Of a DNA stretch of 58,819 bases, positions 1 through 8,643 are shown piece by piece. Within the stretch, counting starts at the first letter, position 1; each line of letters starts with the position of its first letter. The notes beneath the pieces are model-generated. The model did no database searches and was not told where the DNA came from. It worked only from the letters and a program-made list of their open reading frames with translations. A program made the translations under genes and the position numbers. Origin of the DNA: Bifidobacterium pongonis (GTDB taxonomy: Bacteria; Actinomycetota; Actinomycetes; Actinomycetales; Bifidobacteriaceae); the NCBI RefSeq assembly GCF_019331805.1, contig NZ_JAHBBE010000013.1, positions 1-58,819 of the forward strand, in the 5' to 3' direction.

Positions 1-62
1 CCGGGAGGGGAGGGGGCGGAGGGGAAGATAGAGAATCCGAACGGCAAACGGTCGGATATACA

Positions 63-90
63 AGAAAAGCTCCCGTACGGGAGCTTTTCT
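63..90 (-). terminator. Terminator of the tRNA operon
   Basis: A perfect inverted repeat (AGAAAAGCTCCCG / CGGGAGCTTTTCT) lies 3' of tRNA-Gly on the minus strand and ends in a T-rich stretch. It is symmetric, so it could stop transcription from either side. Confidence 0.8.
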
Positions 91-95
91 CAATC

Positions 96-171
96 TGGAG
101 CGGACAACGGGACTCGAACCCGCGGTCTCAACCTTGGCAAGGTTGCGCTTTACCAACTAAGCTATGTCCGC
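96..171 (-). tRNA. tRNA-Gly(GCC)
   Basis: Read on the minus strand the cloverleaf is complete: a 7-bp acceptor stem (GCGGACA/TGTCCGC), a D arm, an anticodon stem CAACC/GGTTG with loop TTGCCAA (anticodon GCC), a T arm with GGTTCGAACCC, and an encoded CCA end. It is the last gene of a three-tRNA operon. Confidence 0.95.
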
Positions 172-204
172 AAAGAATTCCTGCCGTGAGAAGCAAGAAT
201 TCAG

Positions 205-277
205 TGGGTGATGTAGGAATCGAACCTACGACCCCTTCCGTGTGAAGGAAGTGCGCTAGCCGCTGCGCCAATCACCC
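205..277 (-). tRNA. tRNA-Val(CAC)
   Basis: On the minus strand the acceptor stem is GGGTGAT/ATCACCC, the anticodon stem CTTCC/GGAAG with loop TTCACAC (anticodon CAC), and the T arm GTAGG-TTCGATT-CCTAC. CCA is not encoded. It lies between tRNA-Val(GAC) and tRNA-Gly. Confidence 0.95.
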
Positions 278-322
278 GCAAGATGTTCCGCTCACTTTCG
301 TGAGCTTCTCATCCGCTTCGCG

Positions 323-394
323 TGGGCGATACAAGATTCGAACTTGTGACCCCTTCCGTGTCAGGGAAGTGCGCTACCTCTGCGCCAACCGCCC
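323..394 (-). tRNA. tRNA-Val(GAC)
   Basis: On the minus strand the acceptor stem is GGGCGGT/ATCGCCC, the anticodon stem CTTCC/GGAAG with loop CTGACAC (anticodon GAC), and the T arm ACAAG-TTCGAAT-CTTGT. CCA is not encoded. It is the first gene of the tRNA operon, 45 bp upstream of tRNA-Val(CAC). Confidence 0.95.
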
Positions 395-479
395 GAAGCG
401 AGTGTCAGCCTACGCCACTTTCGGCGGCAACGCCAAATCGTCGGCGTGTCGCCTGTGGTGCGCGTGTGCCGGAGGAAGT

Positions 480-545
480 CGAAAAGTGCCGGACCCGCAC
501 CGAAAAGTGCCGGACCCACGCCGAACGGAGTGCCGGACCCAAGCC
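480..545. repeat. 21-bp tandem repeat, 3 copies
   Basis: The unit contains AAGTGCCGGACCC. It occurs three times, the first two copies being nearly identical and the third degenerate. No gene is apparent over it. Confidence 0.8.
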
Positions 546-953
546 AGGCAAAGCAGCCGTCAAACAAACTACCCAACACAAACGTCGCCCACAAAACAAA
601 GAGTGGACCACCGGTTCGGAGGTCCACCCGTTGTCAGGAGATGCATCGGAGTAACCGATGGTCGGAGCGAACAGCCAAGCCGTACCTGTGAAAGGAAAAT
701 CGCTCCGACGCGTTGAAGTATAGGTTACAAATCCGCAAGCATGGGTCCGAAAAGACGTTTTTGGCCGGTTTTTCAGCGTTTGGTAAACAAACGTGTACGC
801 AGGGCGGTGGGAGAGCGCGGCAGAAGAGCGCGGTGGGAGATGACAGTGGGGTGGGAGAGTGCGGCATCGGAATCTGGGTAGACGCCGGTCGCATTGCCCA
901 ACGTACGCCCCAACGCATGCCAGTCCATCGTCCCACTGCGCGTAGGCGCACAT

Positions 954-1045
954 CGCCCAACGTGCGTCAACCTACGTCGCCCAACGTGCGTCAACCTACG
1001 TCGCCCAACGTGCGCTAACCTACGTCGCCCAACGTACGCCAACCC
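954..1045. repeat. 24-bp tandem repeat, about 4 copies
   Basis: The unit is built on CGCCCAACGTGCGTCAACC followed by TACGT. The first copies are almost exact and the later ones diverge (CGCCCAACGTACGCC). The tract lies 50-150 bp upstream of the promoter-like box of the jetA-like gene. Confidence 0.85.
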
Positions 1046-1097
1046 ACATCACCCCAACGCACGCCGCCAGCCCAAACGCGTAGTGAGGGGCGGAATG

Positions 1098-1103
1098 TAC
1101 AAT
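1098..1103 (+). promoter_or_regulatory. Putative -10 box of jetABC-like operon
   Basis: TACAAT lies about 37 bp before a strong AGGAGG ribosome-binding site at 1140-1145. No clear -35 hexamer is visible. This is the only good -10 candidate between the tandem repeats and the operon. Confidence 0.4.
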
Positions 1104-1146
1104 AGACAGTCGGGCTGAAAGCCGTTGAATATTGACGACAGGAGGG

Positions 1147-2673
1147 ATGTTGGGCGACATTCGATCTGAGATGGAGCGTCTTCGTCCGGTGTATGAAACC
1201 GGCGTGCTGCGACTGCTGATGCGCAACAATTCGCAACTGTACGTGGCGCTGCTCCGTTCCTCGTTCGAACCGTTGACCGGCGAGTTGCCGAGGGAAGTGC
1301 TCGAAGAACATTTCACCCGCGAACTGTCCAAACTCGTGGAAACCGGCGAATACACGCTCAAAGACGATCAGACTCCGGCCGAAGCGGCCCGTCGCATCCT
1401 CGTCGAACTGTCGCGCGAAGGCGACGGCGACTACGCATGGCTGGCCAACTCCCTCGACGTGGCATCCCACCGCTACCTGTACCGTCTCACCGCCCGCGCC
1501 CATCGCGCGATCGAAGCCCTGTCCCGTCTTGAAGACACCGCCCAAACCCTGTCCGGCGCACAAGCCAACAGCATCATCATGGAAATCGAGCACGCGCGCA
1601 TGCAGCTCACCGCCGACCCGCATGAACGCATCAAACTGCTCAACCGTGAGATCGAGGAACGCCAGAAGGAAATCGAACGGCTCGAACACAGCGAAACCGT
1701 CGAACAACTGTCATCCAAACAGGTTGAAGACATCATCAACGTGGTGCACAACACCCTGCGCGGCGTCCCCATCGACCTGCGCGAACTCGTGCTCGCCGAA
1801 CGAGACAACGGCGACGCGCTGCGCCGTCGTATGCAGGCCGGCGCAATGTCCGTCGAACAGATTCTCACCGCCTATCACGAGGAATACCGCAGATCCTTCC
1901 GCGAATCCGACAGCGGCAGGCGTTTCGAAGACGCCTTCCAGATCATCGTCACCGAGGAAGGCCGCCAGGAAATCGACGAAGCCGTGCGCGACATCGCCAG
2001 AAACCCGTATCTCACCGGCGAACCGGGGCTGCTGCTCAACCAGGTCCGAGCCGAACTCGAACGCATCTACGAAGGCATCGAAGACGTGCGCCGCCAAATG
2101 CGCGCATCCGACGAAGCCGTAAGCCGACTGGTCCGCCAGCAGACCGACACGCGCTATCGCACCATGCTTGCCAAACTCAACCGCCTGTTCGCCAAAACCA
2201 GCGCCGAAGCGAAAGCGGTGCCGGGCAACTCCTCCCGGCCGTACCGCACCGACACGGGCACGGCGCAGTTCGCGGTACTGCCCACCAGGCCGGCGAAACC
2301 GATGATCCACGCGGCCCCGCCGAGCCTTAGCGAACGGGAAAGCATCCCTTCCGTGGAATCGCCGGACCTGAAGGCCATGATCGAAGTTGGCGGGCCGCGC
2401 CTACGGCACATGATGGCACTGATCCGCCAAACGCCGTGCACGCTCGACGACGGGCGCGTGGACCTGGCCGCCAGCTTCAACCGTCTGCCCGAACGGGAAC
2501 GCCGCGAAAGCGAACTCGTCGGCTTCCTCAGCGCCTTGCATGCGCAGGGCGGTTCGCAATACGTGCAATGGAACTGCGTGACCTTGGACGGTAGGCCGCG
2601 CGTGTGGCGCACCAAGCCGATCGTGACGAGCATGCAGGCCCTCGACGACATCGTGGGGGAGGAGCGAGCATGA
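1147..2673 (+). CDS. jetA: JetA/MksF-like protein (DUF3375)
   Basis: Protein of about 508 residues resembling DUF3375, the MksF/JetA kleisin-like subunit of Wadjet/MksBEF SMC complexes. Features seen are an N-terminal helical segment ([13 protein letters not shown]), a central coiled-coil region with repeated E/R/K heptads, and a C-terminal winged-helix-like stretch. In known complexes JetA bridges the SMC (JetC) heads and binds JetB. The start is uncertain: AGGAGG (1140-1145) lies close before ATG 1147 and TTG 1150, while an in-frame TTG at 1132 has no ribosome-binding site. The stop overlaps the jetB-like start (ATGA), so the genes are translationally coupled. The family call comes from motif pattern and operon architecture. 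Confidence 0.75.
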   Translation: MLGDIRSEMERLRPVYETGVLRLLMRNNSQLYVALLRSSFEPLTGELPREVLEEHFTRELSKLVETGEYTLKDDQTPAEAARRILVELSREGDGDYAWLANSLDVASHRYLYRLTARAHRAIEALSRLEDTAQTLSGAQANSIIMEIEHARMQLTADPHERIKLLNREIEERQKEIERLEHSETVEQLSSKQVEDIINVVHNTLRGVPIDLRELVLAERDNGDALRRRMQAGAMSVEQILTAYHEEYRRSFRESDSGRRFEDAFQIIVTEEGRQEIDEAVRDIARNPYLTGEPGLLLNQVRAELERIYEGIEDVRRQMRASDEAVSRLVRQQTDTRYRTMLAKLNRLFAKTSAEAKAVPGNSSRPYRTDTGTAQFAVLPTRPAKPMIHAAPPSLSERESIPSVESPDLKAMIEVGGPRLRHMMALIRQTPCTLDDGRVDLAASFNRLPERERRESELVGFLSALHAQGGSQYVQWNCVTLDGRPRVWRTKPIVTSMQALDDIVGEERA

Positions 2674-3869
2674 GCGGCATAAGTGATGTGAACGACCATG
2701 CCGCCGGTATCGATCGGGACAATCAAAACGGCCAAAACAGTCAAAACGGTCAACATAGCCCAAACAGCTCAAATAGCCAAAACAGTCGGAATATAGTGAC
2801 GGAACGGGACGGGAACGGTATGGAACAGGAAACGAGTGATGTGATGGCGGCTGCGAGCGCGAACGCCGCCGAGGCCGTCGCAACGGCCGGTACGCCGGAC
2901 GATCTGGATGCGCCGGCCGAGGCCGTCGCCAATCCGTTCGCGCTGTTCAACGGCGATACGGGCGATATGACGGTTGAGGCGCGTATGGCCGCGATCGCGC
3001 TTAAACGCGACCGGTATATCAGCGACGACATGTATTGGCTGGTGCACGACGACGGCACCATTCGTGACGCCGTCACGCGCTCGCTGAACAACGATCTGCT
3101 TGAGCTTAAGGAGAACCGCAAGTATCGCATCATGTATGCGGCTCCTGTCAATGGCACGGAGGCGGGCATCCGTTCGTTGAAGACGCGTGCGAGCTTGAGC
3201 CGTGAGGAGGCGGCGATGCTGGCCTTCCTGCGCATCCGCGTGCTCGAATACGAGAACACGCGTGTCAGTCCGGAAGGTTGGATCATTAGCCATGATGAGA
3301 TTCGCGCGGCGCTTACCACGGGTGCGGGGTATCTGGCGTCCAGCAACGATGAGGAGACTGCCGCGAAGAAGATCCGTTCCACGATTTCGCGCATGATGAC
3401 CTACGGGTATCTTGAGCAGAGCGATGCGGACGACATGTATCTCATCACGCCGCTGGTGCCGGTGGTGTTGGACGGCGATGTGGCCGATCAGTGGCTGGGG
3501 GTCTCGCCGGATGACGTGGATGATGCGGATATTGCGGATGATGCGGATATTGCGGACGGCGTGAGCGGGCCTGAGATGGCCGCGGCTTATGGGGATGACG
3601 TGCTCGGTGGACCTGCCGGGGGATCGGAAGGCGATTCCGCCGATTCCGGTGATTCCAATGATTCCGGCGAACAGGATGCGTTGGATTTCGGTGAGCAGGA
3701 CATGCTGGATTTCGGCGAATCGGCCGAATCAACCGTTCCGGTCGAACCGGCAGGCCCGGCCGAACCAACCGAATCGGCTGAACCGGCAGTTCCAGCCGAA
3801 CCGAGTGAACCCATCCAAACCGCCCAACTGACCCAACCGACCATCGACGAGAACGAGGAGGACCTGTGA
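2670..3869 (+). CDS. jetB: JetB/MksE-like protein (DUF4194)
   Basis: Protein of 399 residues. The ATG at 2670 overlaps the previous stop and follows a GGGGGAGGAG ribosome-binding site. The core (about residues 80-265) resembles DUF4194/MksE, the winged-helix partner of the kleisin, with segments such as [14 protein letters not shown] and [15 protein letters not shown]. The core is flanked by low-complexity arms: an Asn/Gln/Ser-rich N-terminus (about residues 10-45, short nucleotide repeats) and an acidic, Pro/Glu-rich C-terminal tail of about 120 residues with internal duplications ([22 protein letters not shown]). Such long arms exceed what the core fold needs and are probably disordered. 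Confidence 0.72.
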   Translation: MSGISDVNDHAAGIDRDNQNGQNSQNGQHSPNSSNSQNSRNIVTERDGNGMEQETSDVMAAASANAAEAVATAGTPDDLDAPAEAVANPFALFNGDTGDMTVEARMAAIALKRDRYISDDMYWLVHDDGTIRDAVTRSLNNDLLELKENRKYRIMYAAPVNGTEAGIRSLKTRASLSREEAAMLAFLRIRVLEYENTRVSPEGWIISHDEIRAALTTGAGYLASSNDEETAAKKIRSTISRMMTYGYLEQSDADDMYLITPLVPVVLDGDVADQWLGVSPDDVDDADIADDADIADGVSGPEMAAAYGDDVLGGPAGGSEGDSADSGDSNDSGEQDALDFGEQDMLDFGESAESTVPVEPAGPAEPTESAEPAVPAEPSEPIQTAQLTQPTIDENEEDL

Positions 3870-6800
3870 TGTCCGACAACGATATGCACATCATCGCCGA
3901 CCGGTGGATGATGGAAAGCCGCCAGGTCATCAACTGGGGCTCCTACGAGGGCTATCACGAGTTCAAGCCGTCCATGAGCGACAAACTGCCCGTCACCCTG
4001 CTCGCAGGCGCCAGCGAATCCGGCAAATCCACGCTGGTCGACGCGCAGATCTCCCTGCTGTACCCGACCGGCACGCCCTACAACAAAGCCTCCAATTCAG
4101 GCCGTTCCGAACGCAACGACTACACGTACCTGCGCGGCATGATCGGCTCCAGCGACGGCGAAAACGGCGAAACACCAATCTACCTGCGCGGCCGCGACGC
4201 CAACGACGCGCCGCAAGCCGTATGGGGCGCCATCGTCGACACCTACCTGAACCGCACCACCGGAGCCGTGCTCTCCTGCGGCAAATTCCTCTACCTCGCA
4301 TCCGGCGACGGGCGCAGCGAAGTACGCAGGCAGTACATCGCCTGGGATCAGAAAATCGACCCGCGCGCGATGGACCGATTCCGCGACACGCCATTCACCG
4401 CCACCATGCTGAAGAAAACGTACCCGGACTGCGACTCCTTCCTCAACGCGGAAGCCTTCCACGCATACATCTGGCGCGAAATGGGCCTGAGCCCCGAAGC
4501 ATGCCGACTCCTGCACAAAATCCAGTCCGCCGACGCGCCGTCCAAACTCGACGACATCTTCAAGCAGGGCGTGCTCGGCGTACCCGAAGCGCTCGAACTC
4601 GCACGCACCACCATCGACGACTACCAGCGCTACGACGAGAACTTCCGCAGCATGGAGGAAAAAGCCAAGCGCATCGCCAAACTGCAGGACATCCAGAACC
4701 TGTACGGCGAATACGCCGAAGCATTGCAGGCCAGGCGCGAATTCGACGCGGTGAACCCCGACAGCGAACAAGGCGGCGCCGCGCTCGAAGCGTGGGCGCG
4801 ATCCCGCATGGCCAGCGAAGTGCGTGCCGGCCTGCCCATCGCGCAGCGCGAATGCGAGGAACAGGAACGCGCCCTCGCGGCGGCAAGCCGCGAAAGCGAA
4901 ACCCTCCAAGCCGAACTCGACGAAGTCAAAGCGAAAATCAGCGGACTCGACGACGGCACCCTGCAACGCCTCGAAAGCGAACTCGAACGCGCCCGCCGTG
5001 ACGCGGAAGAAGCCCGCAAACAGCGCACCAGCGTGCAAAACCGCTTCCAGCAGGCCGGCGACACCATGCCCGTCGACGAGGAACAGTGGTACGCCAAGCG
5101 TGCGGCCATCAACAACGCCATCGAATCCTACGACATCGATAAGGCGCAGCGCGAAAACCAGCGCGACGAAATCTACGACGAAGTGCGCGACTGCCGCAAG
5201 GAACGCGAAAGCCTGCAAGCCGACCTGAACCGTCAGCGCAACCAGAAAACCCGCATCACCCAAGCCATGGACGAGGCGCGCAACATGCTCGCCGAAGCCG
5301 TCGGACTCGACCCCAAGCATCTGCCCTACGTGGCCGAACTCATGGACGTGCGCGAGGATTCCGAAGCATGGCGCGTGGCGATGAACGTCACCTACGCGCC
5401 GATCGCGCAAACCATCCTGGTCGACAAGCGCTACGAGCAAGGCTTCGCCAAGAAAGTCAGCGCCATCGACCCGCGCCTCATGATCCGTCGCACCTGGCAG
5501 TTCGTAGACACCAATGCCTCTTACGACACGGCGAGCGAAAAAGGCTGGATGTCCTCCAAACTGCGCTTCAAAGCAGGGTCCCCGTTCACCGGATGGCTGC
5601 GGGAACAGGTCGCGTCGGAACGCTTCGACGCGAAATGCGTCACCACGATCGACGACGACAACCGCGACGAACGCCAAGTGCAGACGGACGGCCAGCTGAA
5701 ATCCGGCGCGCACGGCTTCCACGGCATCAAGAACACGCATATGATCATCGGCTTCGTCAACGAACGGTACCTGACCGAACTGCAGCGCAAGCTCGAACAG
5801 GCCATCGAAAAACTGGCCGAAGCGACGATCCGCCACGAGCGTGCGAAACGCCAGGTGGACCTGCTGCGCGACCAGAAGGAACTGGCGAATCTCGTTTCCG
5901 ACATGGAATGGAGCAAAGTCGACGTGGTCGGCGCAGAGCGTGCCGTCGAAGACCTCAAAGCACGCATCGAGGAAATCCGCAGCAACCCCGAACTCGCCGA
6001 ACTCACCGCCAAGCGCGAAGGCCTGTACGCCCAGCTCGGCCAAGCCAACATGGCCAAAGCCAAGGCGCAGCTCGCACGCGACGGTGCGGCGAAAACCGTG
6101 CGTGAGGAACGCGAATGGCTCGACACGTACGGCAGCGGCGAATTCGACGATTCGCTCATCCCGGGCAGCCTGTCCAACCAGCTCGCCGACATCTATGAGG
6201 CCGCATACGGCGTGTCCACCAGCGAAAACCGCGCGGCGCTCATCGTATCCGGCGCGTTCGGCGGTGGAAGCGGAACATACGCGGACCGCATCCTGCGCAG
6301 CATCGGCAACGCGATCCGCAAACGCATCGTCTCACTCGACGATCAGGCTGGCGTGATGCGAGCCAACGTCGAAACGCGTATGTCGGACTATCTGGAGGTG
6401 TACGCGCCCGACGACAATACGGTCGTCGCAAGCGTGGCGGAATACCGGTTCTTCGTCGAAGAGCTGCGAAGCCTCGACATGCTCAGCACGCGCAAGGCCA
6501 CGGACGAGGAATACGCGAACAGCCTCGACAAGCTGCGCATGAGCTTCATGCAGATCGCACGCGCCGTCGAGACCGACGCGAAACGCATCGACGAACAGCT
6601 CGACCGCATCAACGCGATGCTCGAAGGCCAGCAGTTCGGCCCGCGCCACGGCAGCCTGTCGATCGATGTGGACGTGCGCAGGCCGGACCACGAGTTCGTG
6701 GGCGTGATGCGTAACACGATCGACGACCTGACCGACTGGAAGCAGAGCGATCAGAACGATCCTGCGGCCACACGCAAAATGTTCGCCAAATGCCGCACGT

Positions 6801-7387
6801 TCATCGAACGGCTGCAGCAGGAGCTCGGCCAGGTGCGCGACACGAACGGCATCAAAAGCTACGGTGCGAAAAACCTCGACCCGCGTTGCCGCTGCTCGTT
6901 CTACGCGATCGTCAAGCATGAGGACGGGCCGGACGAGCGCATCACCTCGACCGGTGGCCGTTCCGGCGGCGCACTGCAGGAGCTGACTTCGTTCATCTAT
7001 GGTGCTGCGCTGATTTACCTGCTCGGCGGCGACGTGACCGGGCAACCGACCTACACCACGCTGTTCCTCGACGAGGCGCTGATCAAGGCCGACGGCCGGT
7101 ACACGCAGCGTGCGCTGAGCGTGCTGCCGAAGCTCGGCTTCCAGGTGATCGTGTCCGCGCCGGAAAGCAAAACCGCGGAGATCCTCGAAGTGGCGACCAA
7201 AGCGTACGTGGCGTACAAGGACGCGGCGGATGGGCACTCCTACCTGCAGGAGATCACCTCCGACGAGATCGACCGCCTCGAATCCGAGATCGCGGCTGAT
7301 TTGGATGCGGCGGCGGCCGGATCGGGCGATGCGGGCGATGCGGAGGCCGGTGCGGCGGATGCCGTGGACGAGGCACCTGCCGAGTAA
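3869..7387 (+). CDS. jetC: JetC/MksB-like SMC ATPase
   Basis: SMC/MukB-like ATPase of about 1172 residues. Numbering from GTG 3866, Walker A is GASESGKST at 48-56. Then come two long coiled-coil arms (about 270-470 and 620-730) around a hinge-like region, an ABC signature-like GGRSGG near 1030-1035, and Walker B LFLDEA at about 1066. The C-terminal tail is Ala/Asp-rich. It is the motor of the JetABC/MksBEF complex, which in Wadjet extrudes loops on plasmid DNA. The start is ATG 3869, or the immediately preceding GTG 3866; both overlap the jetB stop. The next gene is not jetD (Toprim nuclease), so the set is incomplete unless jetD is unlinked. Confidence 0.82.
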   Translation: MSDNDMHIIADRWMMESRQVINWGSYEGYHEFKPSMSDKLPVTLLAGASESGKSTLVDAQISLLYPTGTPYNKASNSGRSERNDYTYLRGMIGSSDGENGETPIYLRGRDANDAPQAVWGAIVDTYLNRTTGAVLSCGKFLYLASGDGRSEVRRQYIAWDQKIDPRAMDRFRDTPFTATMLKKTYPDCDSFLNAEAFHAYIWREMGLSPEACRLLHKIQSADAPSKLDDIFKQGVLGVPEALELARTTIDDYQRYDENFRSMEEKAKRIAKLQDIQNLYGEYAEALQARREFDAVNPDSEQGGAALEAWARSRMASEVRAGLPIAQRECEEQERALAAASRESETLQAELDEVKAKISGLDDGTLQRLESELERARRDAEEARKQRTSVQNRFQQAGDTMPVDEEQWYAKRAAINNAIESYDIDKAQRENQRDEIYDEVRDCRKERESLQADLNRQRNQKTRITQAMDEARNMLAEAVGLDPKHLPYVAELMDVREDSEAWRVAMNVTYAPIAQTILVDKRYEQGFAKKVSAIDPRLMIRRTWQFVDTNASYDTASEKGWMSSKLRFKAGSPFTGWLREQVASERFDAKCVTTIDDDNRDERQVQTDGQLKSGAHGFHGIKNTHMIIGFVNERYLTELQRKLEQAIEKLAEATIRHERAKRQVDLLRDQKELANLVSDMEWSKVDVVGAERAVEDLKARIEEIRSNPELAELTAKREGLYAQLGQANMAKAKAQLARDGAAKTVREEREWLDTYGSGEFDDSLIPGSLSNQLADIYEAAYGVSTSENRAALIVSGAFGGGSGTYADRILRSIGNAIRKRIVSLDDQAGVMRANVETRMSDYLEVYAPDDNTVVASVAEYRFFVEELRSLDMLSTRKATDEEYANSLDKLRMSFMQIARAVETDAKRIDEQLDRINAMLEGQQFGPRHGSLSIDVDVRRPDHEFVGVMRNTIDDLTDWKQSDQNDPAATRKMFAKCRTFIERLQQELGQVRDTNGIKSYGAKNLDPRCRCSFYAIVKHEDGPDERITSTGGRSGGALQELTSFIYGAALIYLLGGDVTGQPTYTTLFLDEALIKADGRYTQRALSVLPKLGFQVIVSAPESKTAEILEVATKAYVAYKDAADGHSYLQEITSDEIDRLESEIAADLDAAAAGSGDAGDAEAGAADAVDEAPAE

Positions 7388-7413
7388 GCGACGTTTGCGG
7401 CAACTCGGATGGC

Positions 7414-7612
7414 GGTATCTCGCTTATTTGTGGCGGATTTGGGCCTTCCACGGCAGCTAGGTGGCTTATGTATGGCACCTGAACCGGGATATGGCGAGTA
7501 TGCGGCGCGGAATTCCAACGCTTGTACTCGCGGTTCCGGGCTTGGAGTGCCATAGATAAGCCACCTGGTAAAAAGAGAACCCCCGAATCCGCCACAAATA
7601 AGCGAAGTACCC
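7414..7612. repeat. 199-bp palindromic element, copy 1
   Basis: A nested inverted repeat. The outer arms contain TCGCTTATTTGTGGCGGATT and its near-perfect complement; the inner arms contain AGGTGGCTTATGTATGGCAC and its complement. A copy of the same length and plan lies at 13588-13786. No reading frame or transposase is inside, so it resembles a MITE or a large palindromic unit. It begins 27 bp after the jetC-like stop. Confidence 0.85.
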
Positions 7613-7767
7613 GTTCCGCAGCCGCCCAGCCGCCCAAGCAACCCCGAAAGACCAAGCGAGTACCCAGAAGGCGTCGCCGCAGCTCCGGTCAAGGCGCCGC
7701 CGGGGCGGGTATGTGGACTACGATGGCGGGGGATTGCCGATTCGCGACGAAATCGAAGGAGTAGGGC

Positions 7768-7989
7768 ATGAAATTGGATAAGTACGCGGTGTTCTGCATG
7801 TTCGGCATGATACTGGCGGTGTGCTCGCTGGTGTTCGGCATCATGGGCAAGGCGATTGTGGCGGGATCGTTCGGCTTGGCGACCGGCGGCGTCTGCTTCG
7901 GCATGCTGCTGCTCACCAAGATGCCCGATGAATCCGCGGTCTCCGGCAACGCCGACACCGACGCTGACGCGGATACGGACGAGCGCTGA
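7768..7989 (+). CDS. Small two-helix membrane protein
   Basis: A 73-residue protein with two hydrophobic segments (about residues 8-28 and 31-50), a short linker containing GKA, and an acidic, hydrophilic C-terminal tail rich in D/T/A. AAGGAG lies 7 nt before the ATG. I recognise no family. It is likely a small integral membrane protein with the acidic tail outside the hydrophobic core. It sits between the palindromic element and rpoZ and is not obviously part of either unit. Confidence 0.6.
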   Translation: MKLDKYAVFCMFGMILAVCSLVFGIMGKAIVAGSFGLATGGVCFGMLLLTKMPDESAVSGNADTDADADTDER

Positions 7990-8077
7990 GCCGCTCCGTT
8001 CGGCGCCACGCCGCCCGCAGACAACGGAACCGTAGGAAGCATCCGGAGCGCATTCCGTCATAGTCTTCGCCCAAGGC

Positions 8078-8083
8078 TATACT
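8078..8083 (+). promoter_or_regulatory. Putative -10 box of rpoZ
   Basis: TATACT lies about 43 bp upstream of the rpoZ ATG, with GGAGA as ribosome-binding site at 8113-8117. Confidence 0.45.
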
Positions 8084-8125
8084 TGGCGCGGTTAAGATAG
8101 TTTTCCATGTTTGGAGATAACGCAT

Positions 8126-8410
8126 ATGGCATTCGGCACTGAGCCCACCCCCACCGGACTGGCGACTCCGTCTATCGACGATTTGATGAAGCACGCCGAT
8201 TCCAAGTACGCACTGGCGATTTTCGCTGCGAAGCGCGCACGTCAGATCAACTCCTACTTCACCCAGCTCAACGAGGGACTGCTGCAGAACGTCGGCCCGC
8301 TGGTTGAGTACCAGAGCCAGGACAAGCCGCTGTCCATCGCCTTCCGTGAGATCGACGAGGGACTGCTGGAAGAGACTCTTGGCGAAGATGATCTGAGCGA
8401 AGGCAACTGA
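8126..8410 (+). CDS. rpoZ: RNA polymerase omega subunit
   Basis: A 94-residue protein. [29 protein letters not shown] is the conserved omega fold, in which the AKRARQIN helix contacts the beta-prime C-terminus. It helps assemble and stabilise RNA polymerase. The start at 8126 follows GGAGA with good spacing and gives the usual short N-terminus; an in-frame codon 15 bp upstream lacks a ribosome-binding site. A hairpin follows the stop, so the gene is probably monocistronic. Confidence 0.93.
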   Translation: MAFGTEPTPTGLATPSIDDLMKHADSKYALAIFAAKRARQINSYFTQLNEGLLQNVGPLVEYQSQDKPLSIAFREIDEGLLEETLGEDDLSEGN

Positions 8411-8434
8411 TCGTCTCCCTGTGTCAGAAACGTT

Positions 8435-8470
8435 AGGGTCTGCGCTGGTTTCCATGCCGGCGCAGACCCT
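8435..8470 (+). terminator. Hairpin after rpoZ
   Basis: The stem AGGGTCTGCGC/GCGCAGACCCT is strong but is followed by only a short T run. It separates rpoZ from the metK promoter. Confidence 0.6.
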
Positions 8471-8474
8471 TTGC

Positions 8475-8480
8475 TATAGT
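8475..8480 (+). promoter_or_regulatory. Putative -10 box of metK
   Basis: TATAGT lies at the foot of the rpoZ hairpin. It would give a metK leader of about 157 nt containing a short hairpin (TCGCCC/GGGCGA, about 8607-8624). The leader does not match any SAM riboswitch consensus I can recall. Confidence 0.4.
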
Positions 8481-8643
8481 CGGCAGGGCGGCATGCCGAT
8501 GCAGGCGTCTCCCATGTGCTCCCCAACCGGTTCCATGACGGGCGTTCCTGCTGATTCATGCCCGAAAACAACATCAGCAAACAACCAAACGTATCATTGT
8601 GCCTCGCCCGAGAGCGGGGCGATAAGTCCGAAAGAGGGATGAT

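Larger units (their letters stand above)
395..1097. other. Gene-free spacer with repeats
   Basis: About 700 bp between the tRNA operon and the jetABC-like operon. The reading frames here lack start context, recognisable motifs and consistent codon use, so I see no convincing gene. It holds two tandem-repeat tracts (listed separately) and a duplicated GTGGGAGAG-type segment near 809-865. The tRNA promoter on the minus strand must lie at its left end. Confidence 0.6.

Noticed and set aside
7388..7767. jetD remnant downstream of the jetC-like gene
   Set aside because: The interval is filled by the palindromic element, and no frame matches DUF2220 or Toprim motifs.
8487..8643. SAM riboswitch upstream of metK
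   Set aside because: The leader is long and has a hairpin, but no conserved SAM-I, SAM-II or SAM-IV core could be recognised.
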